Assembly: GCF_003289945.1 (NCBI RefSeq)
Contig: NZ_QMBP01000020.1
Location: 62,001-126,000, forward strand
From: Mesorhizobium hawassense
Lineage (GTDB): Bacteria > Pseudomonadota > Alphaproteobacteria > Rhizobiales > Rhizobiaceae
Direction: 5' to 3'
Length of the DNA: 64,000 nucleotides
Below are positions 37,067 through 46,877 of this stretch, piece after piece (position 1 is the first letter of the stretch; every line of letters starts with the position of its first letter). The position numbers and the translations under genes are program-made. A model generated the notes under the pieces. That model had not been told where the DNA came from and did no database searches. It saw only the letters and a program-made list of their open reading frames with translations.

Positions 37067-37573
37067 ATGCGCGGATTGATTGCTACAGTTTCCAGCCTGG
37101 TCCTGGTGGCCGCCTTCGCCGCGCCGGCGCTGGCACAGCAGGCGACCAAGATCGGCCAGCACAATGCCTGGGGCACCTACAGCTATCAGTCGGCCGGCGG
37201 CAAGGTCTGCTACGTGCTGACCGTGCCCACGGACAAGCAGCCGAAGACGCTCGACCATGGCGACATGTTCTTCTTCGTCAGCCAGCGGCCCGGACAGCAG
37301 GTCTCCTACGAGCCGCAGTTCATCGCCGGCTACAACTTCCAGGAAGGCTCGAAGGCCACCGTCACCATCGACAAGAAGTCGTTCTCGATGTTCACCCGCG
37401 GCAAGTCCGCCTGGGTCGAGAACGCCGCCGAGGAGCCGGTGCTGATCGCCGCCATGAAGACCGGCACCGACATGAAGGTGCAGGCCAAGTCCGGCCGCGG
37501 CAACCCCACCTCCTACGTATTCTCGCTGAAGGGCATCTCGGCCGCGCTGTCCTCGATCGCCAAGTGCAAATAG
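37067..37573 (+). CDS. Invasion-associated locus B (IalB) family protein
   Basis: 168-residue exported protein. Signal peptide ends AFAAPALAQQ (about residue 24). The IalB domain shows WGTYSYQSAGGKVCYVLT, FFFVSQRPGQQ, ATVTIDKKSFSMFTRG and a C-terminal FSLKGISAALSSIAKCK with the second conserved cysteine. IalB proteins are periplasmic or outer-membrane factors, linked to erythrocyte invasion in Bartonella but widespread in free-living relatives. Followed by a clear terminator. Confidence 0.9.
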   Translation: MRGLIATVSSLVLVAAFAAPALAQQATKIGQHNAWGTYSYQSAGGKVCYVLTVPTDKQPKTLDHGDMFFFVSQRPGQQVSYEPQFIAGYNFQEGSKATVTIDKKSFSMFTRGKSAWVENAAEEPVLIAAMKTGTDMKVQAKSGRGNPTSYVFSLKGISAALSSIAKCK

Positions 37574-37598
37574 GCAAGAGCCAGATCTGACCAAAAAG

Positions 37599-37625
37599 GC
37601 CGGGCTCCAAGCCCGGCTTTTATTT
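37599..37625 (+). terminator. Bidirectional intrinsic terminator
   Basis: GCCGGGCT-cca-AGCCCGGC followed by TTTTATTT on the plus strand; AAAAAG before the stem gives a T-run on the minus strand. Serves the IalB-like gene and the convergent ClC gene. Confidence 0.88.
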
Positions 37626-37638
37626 CTGAATGCGTGAT

Positions 37639-38988
37639 TCAGCTCTGTGCCGGTATGGCCTCGGCTCTGCGCCGCCGGATCGCCTCGGCCACGAACACCC
37701 GCGACAGCGCATGATAAAGCGGCTCGTTGGAGACCAGCCTGGCCGTGCCATAACCCAGCACCGCGGCGCACATCAGCGCAATCACATTGTCATGGTTGCC
37801 CGTCATTTCGAGGATGATGACGAAGGCCGTCATCGGCGCCTGCACGACACCCGCGAAATAGCCGGCCATGCCGAGCAGCGCCGCGGTGCCGGTGGCCGCG
37901 CCGAAGATCAGGCCGAGCGTGCTGCCCAGCCCCGCGCCCACCGCCAGCGAAGGCGCGAAGAGGCCGCCGGGTATCCCCGACACCATCGACAAGAGGCCGG
38001 CGGCGAATTTCTCGACGAAGAAGAAGGCCGGCAGCGGCATGCCTTCGATCGCGCCGCGCGCCTGGGTGTAGCCGGTGCCGAAGGTCAAGCCGCCCGACGC
38101 GAGGCCGATCGCGGCCACGGCGAGCCCGCAAACGGCCGCCACGACCAGCGTGCGCGGCAGCGGCTGCAGCCCGTTCCAGCGCCGGATGCGGCGCATGATT
38201 TTCAGCGCCAGCAGCGAAAACAGCGCGCCGACACCGCCGCCGATGATGCCGCAGGCCAGCACCAGCGGCCAGTCGGCGGCGAAGGCGACCGTGTCCCTGG
38301 CGACGCCGAAATAGGTGTAGTTGCCAAGCAACCCGAGCGAAGCGAGGCCGGCCAGGATCACCGCCGTCAGCACCAGCCCGTTGGTGCGTGCCTCATAGGC
38401 CCGGCCCATTTCCTCGATGGCGAAGACGATGCCGGCCAGCGGCGTGTTGAAGGCGGCGGCGATGCCGGCGGCCGAACCCGCCAGGATCAGCCCGCGCGCC
38501 TGCGCCATGCCGCCCCAGCGCGCAGCCTGCAGCATCAGCGAAGCGCCGACCTGCACCGTTGGGCCTTCGCGGCCGATCGAGGCGCCGCAGGCGAGGCCGA
38601 CGATGGTGAGCGCGATCTTGCCCACTACCAGCCGGAGCGACAGGATGCGGCTGCGATCGTCCTCCTCGCGCAGATGGCGCGCCGCGATCGCCTGCGGAAT
38701 GCCGCTGCCTTGCGATCCCGGGAAGAAGGAATGCGCCAGCCAGGCGCAAAGGACGAAACCGAGCGGCGTCACCACGAGCGGCAGATAGAAGCGCCAGCCG
38801 CCCGCATTGCCGGTCATGAGATGGAACAGGGCCTGCGCCCGGTCGGCGAGCAGGGCGAACAGGACGCTGATCAGGCCGATCGAGATGGCGCCTGCCCAGA
38901 AGACGAGACGCGGCTGCCAGACGCGCCGCGACACCCACATGGCCTGGGAACGCCGCAGCATGCGGTATTTTCGCGATATGCCGGCCAT
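37639..38988 (-). CDS. ClC-type chloride/proton antiporter
   Basis: 449-residue ClC protein. Selectivity-filter motifs: GSGIPQ, GREGPTVQVG with the gating glutamate, and GGLFAPSLAVGAG. The inner proton glutamate is present in FAIEEMG, which points to an H+/Cl- exchanger rather than a channel. No C-terminal CBS domains. Start at ATG 38988 with AGAGG upstream; the 17-residue upstream extension is discarded. May aid acid resistance. Confidence 0.93.
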   Translation of the reverse strand: MAGISRKYRMLRRSQAMWVSRRVWQPRLVFWAGAISIGLISVLFALLADRAQALFHLMTGNAGGWRFYLPLVVTPLGFVLCAWLAHSFFPGSQGSGIPQAIAARHLREEDDRSRILSLRLVVGKIALTIVGLACGASIGREGPTVQVGASLMLQAARWGGMAQARGLILAGSAAGIAAAFNTPLAGIVFAIEEMGRAYEARTNGLVLTAVILAGLASLGLLGNYTYFGVARDTVAFAADWPLVLACGIIGGGVGALFSLLALKIMRRIRRWNGLQPLPRTLVVAAVCGLAVAAIGLASGGLTFGTGYTQARGAIEGMPLPAFFFVEKFAAGLLSMVSGIPGGLFAPSLAVGAGLGSTLGLIFGAATGTAALLGMAGYFAGVVQAPMTAFVIILEMTGNHDNVIALMCAAVLGYGTARLVSNEPLYHALSRVFVAEAIRRRRAEAIPAQS

Positions 38989-39179
38989 GACCGTCCTCTT
39001 GATGGTGATCCGCCCTAGCACACTCGCCGAGCCGATCAACCCCGCGAGGAAAGGCCCGGTGTCATGCCGGCCAAGTCAAGGAACGCGGCTCGAGGGTCAC
39101 GGCACGGGGCCTTGCCGGATGGCGGATAACCCGCCGGCGTACCGGCCGGCGGGGAGGTCAGGACGCGGGATCGGCGCGA

Positions 39180-39479
39180 TTACATCGCCATTTTTTCACA
39201 TTCGGCCTGGGCCTTCTTGGTCGACGTGTCGATCATGTAGGCTTTGCCCTTGGCGTCGGTCATCATCATCATGCAGTGCTTGATGGGCTTGGCCTTCTTC
39301 ATCATGTCGGCGCTCATCTTGGCGTCCGGCATCATGGTGCCCATGTGACCGTCCGGCATGATCGCGGTGACTTGCCCACCCTTCATCATGGTCATTGTGC
39401 CCATCGTGTCTTCGGCGAAGGCCGGCGCGGCGGAAAGACCGACGAGGCCGGCGACAAGAACGAATTTGATCGAATGCAT
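39180..39479 (-). CDS. Methionine-rich secreted small protein
   Basis: 99-residue exported protein. Signal peptide about residues 1-22 (FVLVAGLVGLSAAPAFA). The mature part is extremely methionine-rich: TMGTMTMMKGG, GHMGTMMPDAKMSADMMKK, HCMMMMTDAKG, plus His and Cys residues. Such Met/His clusters bind Cu(I) or Ag(I) in periplasmic copper proteins, so copper binding is inferred; no named family recognised. Start at ATG 39479 after GGGAG. No copper-resistance gene is adjacent. Confidence 0.8.
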   Translation of the reverse strand: MHSIKFVLVAGLVGLSAAPAFAEDTMGTMTMMKGGQVTAIMPDGHMGTMMPDAKMSADMMKKAKPIKHCMMMMTDAKGKAYMIDTSTKKAQAECEKMAM

Positions 39480-39782
39480 CCGGAAAACTCCCATTGTTGA
39501 GGGGCATTGGTCGCCCCTTTCAGGTTCGCGGATGCGCTTCGATCGGTTACATCAACACGAATATGTGATCAGCCGTCGCGTTCCGCCTTGCGCAAGCGGG
39601 GGTCAAAATTTGTTGACCTCCCTGCCAGTCGAAATCGCTACCCTCTCGCATCGGTCGAGACATAAAGCAGTCCGGTGCGGTGGGGGTCCGGGCCGGCTGG
39701 GCTGCACGACGTGACCGCCGGTTTGATTGCGGACGGCTCACGATCGAGCCGCCGCTTCCTGCACGACGGAACTGGCGGACCA
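39480..39782. other. Divergent regulatory region
   Basis: 300 bases between the Met-rich protein gene and the MFS gene. No gene, repeat or convincing palindrome seen; must contain promoters for both directions. Confidence 0.35.
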
Positions 39783-41225
39783 TTGGAACAGCATGTTTTT
39801 GCGACCGAGCGCGACCCCCGGCTCAAGCTGATCATCCCGTCGATCGTCGCCATCGCCTTCCTGATGGAGCAGCTCGATTCCACCATCCTCACCACCGCTA
39901 TTCCCTCCATCGCGCAGAGCCTCGATACCACCCCGGTCCGGCTCAACCTCGCGATCACCACCTACATTCTGACTCTAGCCGTCTTCATTCCGGTCAGCGG
40001 CTGGTTCGCCGACCGGTTCGGCGCCCGCAAAATCTTTGCCCTGGCGCTCTTCACCTTCACCCTGGGCTCGGTCCTGTGCGGCGCGGCGGAAAGCGTCGGC
40101 ATGCTTTTGGCCATGCGCGCGCTGCAGGGCCTGGGCGGCGCCATGATGACGCCGGTCGGGCGGCTGATCCTGCTGCGCTCCTTTCCGCGCAGCGGCCTGA
40201 TCACCGCCATGACCTACATGACCCTGCCGGCGATCGTCGGGCCCGTCATCGGCCCGCTGCTCGGCGGCCTGCTCACCACGTACGCGTCGTGGCGCTGGAT
40301 TTTTTACGTCAATGTGCCGTTCGGCCTGATCGGAATTTTCGCCGCCTTGCGCTTCGTCGACGATTTCCAGGACGACGAAGCGCAGCCTTTCGACTTCGCC
40401 GGCTTCCTCATGGTGGGCGCAGGCGCCGCGCTGCTGCAATTCGGTCTCGAAAATATCGGCCGTCCGGTCATTTCATCGCTGGCGACCGTGCTGGTGCTGG
40501 CCGCGTCCGTCCTGCTGCTGCTGGCCTTCGGCCGTCATGCTCGCAGCGTCGCCGCGCCCGCGGTCGATCTGACGCTGTTCCGCTTCCGCTCCTTCTGGGT
40601 CGGCACGCTGGCCGGCGGGCTGTGTCGCATCGGCCTCAACGGCGCGCCCTTCCTTTTGCCGCTGATGCTGCAGGTAGGCTTCGGCATGAGCCCGGTCACC
40701 TCCGGCTCGCTGACCTTCGTCGGCAGTTTCGGCGCGCTTCTGATGCGGCCGCTGCTGGCGTCGCTGTTGCGGCGCTTCGGCTTCAAGGCCGTGCTGACCG
40801 GCAGCGCGGTGGTCGGCTCTTTTGCCGTGGCGGGTTTTTCTCTGCTCCATGCCGACACGCCGCACTGGGCGATCGGCCTTTACGTCTTTTGCTTCGGCAT
40901 CGTCCGCTCGGCGCAGTTCATGTCGTCCAACACGCTGTCCTATGCCGACCTGCCGGCGGAGAAGCTCAGCCGCGCCACCAGCCTTGGCGGCGTCCTGCAG
41001 CAGCTCAGCGTCTCGCTCGGCGTCTCGATCGCCGCCATGGTGCTCAGCCTGGTGTCCAGCCAGGTGCATGCGCCGACGGCGGACCAGTTCCACTGGGCGT
41101 TCCTGCTGACGGCGGTCATCCCGCTGCTTCCCATTCCGGGGTTCTTCTTCCTGCACCCGGAAGACGGCGCCCAGGTCAGCGGCCATCGCCGCAAGGCGGA
41201 GGCCACCGACGCCGCCACGCCTTGA
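39783..41225 (+). CDS. MFS drug exporter, DHA2 (EmrB/QacA) type
   Basis: About 480 residues with 14 predicted helices, the DHA2 layout. The motif LMEQLDSTILTTAIPSIAQSL is the family signature in helix 1; WFADRFGARKIF is motif A; AMMTPVGRLILLRSFPRS and VGPVIGPLLGGLLTTYASWRWIF (motif C region) follow. Likely proton-driven efflux of lipophilic compounds. Start uncertain: TTG 39783 is adopted because the conserved region begins close after it; a GTG at 39711 is in frame. No MFP partner gene adjacent. Confidence 0.87.
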   Translation: MEQHVFATERDPRLKLIIPSIVAIAFLMEQLDSTILTTAIPSIAQSLDTTPVRLNLAITTYILTLAVFIPVSGWFADRFGARKIFALALFTFTLGSVLCGAAESVGMLLAMRALQGLGGAMMTPVGRLILLRSFPRSGLITAMTYMTLPAIVGPVIGPLLGGLLTTYASWRWIFYVNVPFGLIGIFAALRFVDDFQDDEAQPFDFAGFLMVGAGAALLQFGLENIGRPVISSLATVLVLAASVLLLLAFGRHARSVAAPAVDLTLFRFRSFWVGTLAGGLCRIGLNGAPFLLPLMLQVGFGMSPVTSGSLTFVGSFGALLMRPLLASLLRRFGFKAVLTGSAVVGSFAVAGFSLLHADTPHWAIGLYVFCFGIVRSAQFMSSNTLSYADLPAEKLSRATSLGGVLQQLSVSLGVSIAAMVLSLVSSQVHAPTADQFHWAFLLTAVIPLLPIPGFFFLHPEDGAQVSGHRRKAEATDAATP

Positions 41226-41325
41226 CCCGCCCGCGCATGACTCCGCGGTCAAGCTGTGCTATGCGCCGCGCTTCCTGTCTGGCCGATGCTGAAATCGGCC
41301 GCAAATCGCTTATATTGGCGCCACC

Positions 41326-42555
41326 ATGACCATTTCGCTTGATCTTACCGTCGAAGGCGCCCGTGACGCCTTGCGCGCTCGCACCGCAGAGAAGCCGTCG
41401 CTGATCGGCCTGACCCGCGCCGAGCTCGGCGAAGCCCTCATCAGTGCCGGCATCGTGCCGGAGCGCCAGGCCAAAATGCGCGCTCAGCAGCTCTGGCACT
41501 GGATGTATGTGCGCGGTGTCTCGGACTTCGCGCATATGTTCAACATCTCCAAGGATCTGCGCGCCGAGCTCGACAGGCATTTCACCGTGTCGCGCCCCGA
41601 AATCGTCGAAGAGCAGATCTCCGCCGACGGCACGCGCAAATGGCTGTTCCGCTTTCCGCCACGCGGCGCCGGCCGCCCGGTCGAGATCGAGACGGTCTAC
41701 ATCCCCGAGGAAGGCCGCGGCACGCTCTGCATCTCATCCCAGGTCGGCTGCACACTGACCTGCTCCTTCTGCCACACCGGCACGCAGAAGCTGGTGCGCA
41801 ATTTGACGACGGAAGAGATCCTGGCGCAGCTTCTCACCGCGCGCGACCGGCTCGGCGACTTCCCCGACCGCGACACGCCGGACGGCGCCATCGTGCCGGC
41901 CGAGGGCAGAAAAGTTTCCAACATCGTCATGATGGGTATGGGCGAGCCGCTCTACAATTTCGAGGCGGTGAAGAAGGCGCTGCTGATCGCCTCCGACGGC
42001 GACGGCCTGTCGCTGTCGAAGCGCCGCATCACGCTCTCGACCTCCGGCGTCGTGCCCGAGATCACGCGCACCGGCGAGGAGATCGGCGTCATGCTGGCTA
42101 TCTCGCTGCACGCCACCAATGACGACCTGCGCGACCTTTTGGTGCCGATCAACAAGAAGTTCCCGCTGAAAGAGCTGATCGCCGCCTGCAAGGCCTATCC
42201 CGGCCTCTCCAACGCCAAGCGCATCACCTTCGAATATGTGATGCTGAAGGACGTCAACGACTCGCTCGAGGACGCCAAGGCGCTGGTCAAGCTGCTCAAG
42301 GGCATTCCGGCCAAGATCAACCTGATCCCCTTCAACCCCTGGCCCGGCACCAACTACCAGTGCTCGGACTGGGAGACGATCGAGAAATTTGCCGACTACA
42401 TAAACAATGCCGGCTACGCCTCGCCGATCCGCACCCCGCGCGGCCGCGACATCCTCGCCGCCTGCGGCCAGCTGAAGTCGGAGTCCGAGCGCATGCGCAA
42501 GGTCGACCGCCTGGCGCTCGAAGCCATGATGATCGCGGGGCACGGCGAGGCGTGA
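41326..42555 (+). CDS. rlmN: Dual-specificity 23S rRNA/tRNA methyltransferase RlmN
   Basis: Radical-SAM enzyme methylating C2 of A2503 in 23S rRNA and A37 in some tRNAs. 409 residues. Cluster motif CTLTCSFC near residue 147; the methyl-carrying cysteine lies in ILAACGQL near the C-terminus; GMGEPLYN and LAISLHATNDDLR are conserved. ATG start. The stop overlaps the GTG start of the next gene. Confidence 0.96.
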   Translation: MTISLDLTVEGARDALRARTAEKPSLIGLTRAELGEALISAGIVPERQAKMRAQQLWHWMYVRGVSDFAHMFNISKDLRAELDRHFTVSRPEIVEEQISADGTRKWLFRFPPRGAGRPVEIETVYIPEEGRGTLCISSQVGCTLTCSFCHTGTQKLVRNLTTEEILAQLLTARDRLGDFPDRDTPDGAIVPAEGRKVSNIVMMGMGEPLYNFEAVKKALLIASDGDGLSLSKRRITLSTSGVVPEITRTGEEIGVMLAISLHATNDDLRDLLVPINKKFPLKELIAACKAYPGLSNAKRITFEYVMLKDVNDSLEDAKALVKLLKGIPAKINLIPFNPWPGTNYQCSDWETIEKFADYINNAGYASPIRTPRGRDILAACGQLKSESERMRKVDRLALEAMMIAGHGEA

Positions 42556-42980
42556 GATTCGTCAGGCGATTGGCGGCGACATCTCTCTGCTATCTTCTGG
42601 CTGCCTTCACCGTGGCTTTCGTCGTTCTGACATTCGATAGCTTGGCATGGCACCGCCCTCCCATGTTCCTGTCCGGCCCGGACGGGTTCGCGGTCCTGTT
42701 CGTTGGAACATTGATGGCGGCTGTCTATGCGGCGCCGCTGGCAATTCCGATGGTTGTCGTATCCCGGTTTCTGCGCACGAGGCACCGGATCATGTTCGCT
42801 TTCACCGGGGTTTTGGTCGGGATTTTTATGTTTGCCGTCATGTACGCCGACCACCCGCGCGTTGAGAGGCCCCCTGGCCTTGACGTGCTGGTCGCCCTGA
42901 TCATGGCTGGAGGTCTGGGAAGCACTGTTTATCGGCTGGCCGAAAGCCGATTCCTGCAGATAGCAGGACAAGCCGCATGA
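42552..42980 (+). CDS. Small membrane protein after rlmN
   Basis: 142-residue hydrophobic protein with about four helices (LCYLLAAFTVAFVVLTF, FVGTLMAAVYAAPLAIPMVVV, MFAFTGVLVGIFMFAVMY, LDVLVALIMAGGLGSTVY). No family recognised. Start is GTG, overlapping the rlmN stop (GTGA), and its stop overlaps the next start (ATGA), so three genes are coupled. Pairs with the similar-sized membrane protein that follows. Confidence 0.78.
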   Translation: MRFVRRLAATSLCYLLAAFTVAFVVLTFDSLAWHRPPMFLSGPDGFAVLFVGTLMAAVYAAPLAIPMVVVSRFLRTRHRIMFAFTGVLVGIFMFAVMYADHPRVERPPGLDVLVALIMAGGLGSTVYRLAESRFLQIAGQAA

Positions 42981-43444
42981 GGCGCATCATCGCCTACCTC
43001 GTCCGCTTCGCCGTCATCCTGGTCGGCTATCTCGTCGCCTCGCTGGCGGCGAGCGCCTTCCTCAACATCCTGTTCCTGGCGCATCATGGCTACACGCCGG
43101 CCGATCCCGACCCAACGGCGACCGCGTCGCTCTATTTCTCGGTGCCCTTCGTGGCGCTGTTCGTCGCGTATTTCGCCTTCATACCGGCGGCGCTGGTCAT
43201 TTTGATCGCCGAAGTCCTCGGGCGGCGCGACTGGCTGTTCTACGCGCTCGGCGGCACGGTCATCGCGCTTGCCTTCCTCGGCTTCGTCCATCGCGTCGCC
43301 GACCCCAACTTCGATGTCACCGCGACCAACGCCAGACTGGCCATGATCGGCGCAGGCGTGGTCGGCGGCATCTTCTATTGGCTCTCAGCCGGCCGCTGGG
43401 CCGGAAGCTGGCGCCGCGAGGCACTGCCCGACCTGGAAGCCTGA
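42977..43444 (+). CDS. Small membrane protein
   Basis: 155-residue protein with four predicted helices (FAVILVGYLVASLAASAFLNILF, SVPFVALFVAYFAFIPAALVILIAEVLG, LFYALGGTVIALAFLGFV, LAMIGAGVVGGIFYWLSAGR). No named family recognised; similar proteins are common in Mesorhizobium near rlmN. The ATG overlaps the previous stop by four bases. Ends two bases before a convergent LysE remnant. Confidence 0.8.
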   Translation: MRRIIAYLVRFAVILVGYLVASLAASAFLNILFLAHHGYTPADPDPTATASLYFSVPFVALFVAYFAFIPAALVILIAEVLGRRDWLFYALGGTVIALAFLGFVHRVADPNFDVTATNARLAMIGAGVVGGIFYWLSAGRWAGSWRREALPDLEA

Positions 43445-43446
43445 CG

Positions 43447-43605
43447 CTATTTCGCCTGCGCCGTGATGGTCTTGAGGGCGAAGGCCGAGAACACACCGGC
43501 AAAGAGATAGTCGACCACGCGCGTGACGCGCGGGCTTGCCTTCATCGCCGTGGAGAATTTTTCGGCCGCCAGCACCATCGGCGAAGTATCGGGAATGAAG
43601 GACAT
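43447..43605 (-). pseudogene. C-terminal remnant of a LysE/RhtB-family exporter
   Basis: A 52-codon reading frame from ATG 43605: MSFIPDTSPMVLAAEKFSTA, then SPRVTRVVDYLFAGVFSAFALK. The second part matches the last helix of LysE/RhtB amino-acid exporters, but the preceding five helices are missing; upstream sequence is promoter DNA of argG. Either a gene fragment or a small leftover protein. Confidence 0.5.
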
Positions 43606-43783
43606 GGGTCGCCTCGGGATAGGTCGCGTTAGCCTGTAACGCTGCGCCTTTTGCCGCGCCAGCATCTGCCGGGCCAAACATCTGGCCCAGCCTGTGCCAT
43701 AACCAGGCGCCCCTTCGTCTCTTGCGCCGCCCGGAACGGCCGTGATACCTCGCCCGCGAAACTTTCCCCGCGGAACCGCCAAA

Positions 43784-45007
<1,224 letters not shown>

Positions 45008-45036
45008 TATTTCGCCGATACGGCGGCGAACAAACG

Positions 45037-45064
45037 ACCCGGCGGAAACGCCGGGTTTTTATTT
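45037..45064 (+). terminator. Intrinsic terminator of argG
   Basis: ACCCGGCG-gaaa-CGCCGGGT followed by TTTTATTT, 30 bases after the argG stop. Confidence 0.9.
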
Positions 45065-45152
45065 CAATACGCTAATATAACAAACCCTGGCCCAACGCCT
45101 GTGCTGTTGACCTGCCCGCGGTATCGGTTACTTTGTTCGCGGGACAGGGGGT

Positions 45153-45464
45153 TTGGATTTGAAGAATCGAATTTTGTTACTGTTGACCGCAACAGTGGTC
45201 GCGGTCGGATGTCAGACGGCGAGAGCAGGGACGAAGCCGCCAGAACCGAACCTGGCCAAATGCGTCGCATCCTCCCGCGTCTGGAATCTTACGGTCAAAC
45301 ACCAACTCGCCTCCTTCATGGGAGTGTCGCTGGACCGCATGCCGGCGCTCTTCTGCCAGCGCCTTTTCGACGGCGTTCGCACCGGGCGCATCAGTTACTC
45401 CGATATAAACAGGCTGCAATTCGATCAGCCGACCGAGATCTGGAAGGTCATCAAGGGTAAGTGA
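45153..45464 (+). CDS. Small lipoprotein
   Basis: 103-residue predicted lipoprotein: hydrophobic leader ILLLLTATVVAVGC with lipobox VAVGC near residue 20. The mature part has three more cysteines or paired residues (LAKCVASSRVW, ALFCQRLFDGVRTGRISYSDIN) and ends with VIKGK. No family recognised. Start TTG 45153; a second TTG two codons later is equally possible. 45 bases before the triple-repeat secreted protein. Confidence 0.72.
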   Translation: MDLKNRILLLLTATVVAVGCQTARAGTKPPEPNLAKCVASSRVWNLTVKHQLASFMGVSLDRMPALFCQRLFDGVRTGRISYSDINRLQFDQPTEIWKVIKGK

Positions 45465-45509
45465 CCGACAGACTGCCGGGCAACATGGTGGAGCGGAGGG
45501 ATTTCGATA

Positions 45510-45980
45510 GTGAAGTGCAGTATTTTTCTCATTCTTTCGGCTGCGGTCGTCTTCGGCGGATTGCAGTTCGCGCCGGCCCTGGCGGCGCCGGCGTCCAAGT
45601 TCCGCACCTGCAGCGGCATTGACGGCACGTTTCAGATTCCCGCATCCCAGAAATGCCCGTTGAGCGGCTATGCGCGGGCCGACCAACCGACCAAAATGGA
45701 CACAGACGGCCGGCCTATGCCGGCTACGCCAGCCCCGCGGTCATCCAAGTTCCGTACTTGCAGCGGCTTTGATGGCACCTTCCACGTACCCGTTTCCCAG
45801 AAATGCCCGTTGAGCGGCTACGCGCATGGCGACCAACCGACACAAATGGACGCCAGGCGCAGCGCGAATCCGGCCTCGGCGCCGCAGTCGCTCAGATACC
45901 GTAACTGCAGCGGTATTGACGGCACATTCCAGGTTCCCGTTTCCCAGAAATGCCCGTTGAGCGGTTACGCGCATTATTGA
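45510..45980 (+). CDS. Secreted protein with three tandem Cys-containing repeats
   Basis: 156-residue exported protein. Signal peptide ends LQFAPALAAP (about residue 27). Three tandem repeats of about 40 residues follow, each with CSG-I/F-DGTF and SQKCPLSGYA, i.e. two cysteines per unit, joined by variable Pro/Ala/Ser linkers (such as ADQPTKMDTDGRP). Each unit may be a small disulfide-bonded fold. Start is GTG with GGAGGG upstream. No known family; the repeats are also clear at the DNA level. Confidence 0.82.
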   Translation: MKCSIFLILSAAVVFGGLQFAPALAAPASKFRTCSGIDGTFQIPASQKCPLSGYARADQPTKMDTDGRPMPATPAPRSSKFRTCSGFDGTFHVPVSQKCPLSGYAHGDQPTQMDARRSANPASAPQSLRYRNCSGIDGTFQVPVSQKCPLSGYAHY

Positions 45981-46023
45981 GAGTCGTCGTTCCGGGGGAT
46001 TGGAATCAACTCCTGCCCATATC

Positions 46024-46052
46024 AAAAAAGCCCGGCGCGAGCCGGGCTTTTC
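46024..46052. terminator. Bidirectional intrinsic terminator
   Basis: AAAAGCCCGGC-gcga-GCCGGGCTTTT, with A- and T-runs on both flanks, between the triple-repeat gene and the convergent transglycosylase gene. Confidence 0.88.
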
Positions 46053-46073
46053 GTTGCAGCGGATTTAGTTCTT

Positions 46074-46877
46074 TCAGTTGGCGTCGATCGCCTCGGCGAT
46101 TTGGGCGATGGCCTGCTGATAGACGCTTGCCGAATTCCAGCCGGCGATCGCGCCCATGTTTGCCTCGTAGCTCGCGCCGGCATGCCAGCCATGCCCCTTG
46201 AGGAAGTTGGCGGTCGAGGCGAGCGCGGTGTTGCGGTCGCGCAGATTGCCGCTGCCGACGCCGTATTTCAGCACGTTTCCGGGCAGGAACTGGGTGTGGC
46301 CGATCTCGCCATGCATGGCGCCGACCGAGGAGGCGCTGAGCGCGCCGCGATCGACCAGCTTCAGGGCCGCGATGGCATGCGGGGTGAAATAGTCCGGGCG
46401 GCGGCAGTCATAGGCAAGCGTCACGATGGCCGAGACCGTGTTCTGGTTGCCCATCGAGGCGCCGAAGCCGGTCTCCATGCCCCAGATGGCAAGCAGCACG
46501 CCCGGCGGCACGCCATAGGTCTGCTCGATATTGGCGAACATCGCCGCGTTCGCCTTCTTCAGCGCGCGGCCCCGCGAGATGATCGCGGAAGCGCCACGGC
46601 GCTTCATGAACGCTTCGACCGAGCCGCTGAAGGCCTTGTGGATGGCGCGGTCGGCCGAAATCGTCCTAGTCGCGTAGGTCGCCCCGGCCAATGCCGAAAG
46701 GCCCTTTTGGCCGACGCCGTTGGCTCTGGCCTCGGCGGCAAAGTCCTGCTTCCAGGCATCGAAGCCGGCGCCGTTCTTGCCGCAACTGGCCGCGGCCTCA
46801 GCGCCTGTCGCCAGCCCGAGCACCGCCACCACCGCCGCGGCGGCCACAAAAATCCTACCCTTGGCAAAAAATGCCAT
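46074..46877 (-). CDS. Lytic murein transglycosylase (MltB-like)
   Basis: 267-residue periplasmic enzyme cutting peptidoglycan with 1,6-anhydro ring formation. Signal peptide ends GLATGAEAAA. Catalytic glutamate in LAIWGMETGFGASMG near residue 134; further MltB motifs: TLAYDCRRPDYF, GEIGHTQFLPGNVLKYGV and NFLKGHGWHAG. No SPOR or LysM domain, and not a lipoprotein. ATG 46877 preceded by GAGAGAAAGGC. Confidence 0.92.
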   Translation of the reverse strand: MAFFAKGRIFVAAAAVVAVLGLATGAEAAASCGKNGAGFDAWKQDFAAEARANGVGQKGLSALAGATYATRTISADRAIHKAFSGSVEAFMKRRGASAIISRGRALKKANAAMFANIEQTYGVPPGVLLAIWGMETGFGASMGNQNTVSAIVTLAYDCRRPDYFTPHAIAALKLVDRGALSASSVGAMHGEIGHTQFLPGNVLKYGVGSGNLRDRNTALASTANFLKGHGWHAGASYEANMGAIAGWNSASVYQQAIAQIAEAIDAN

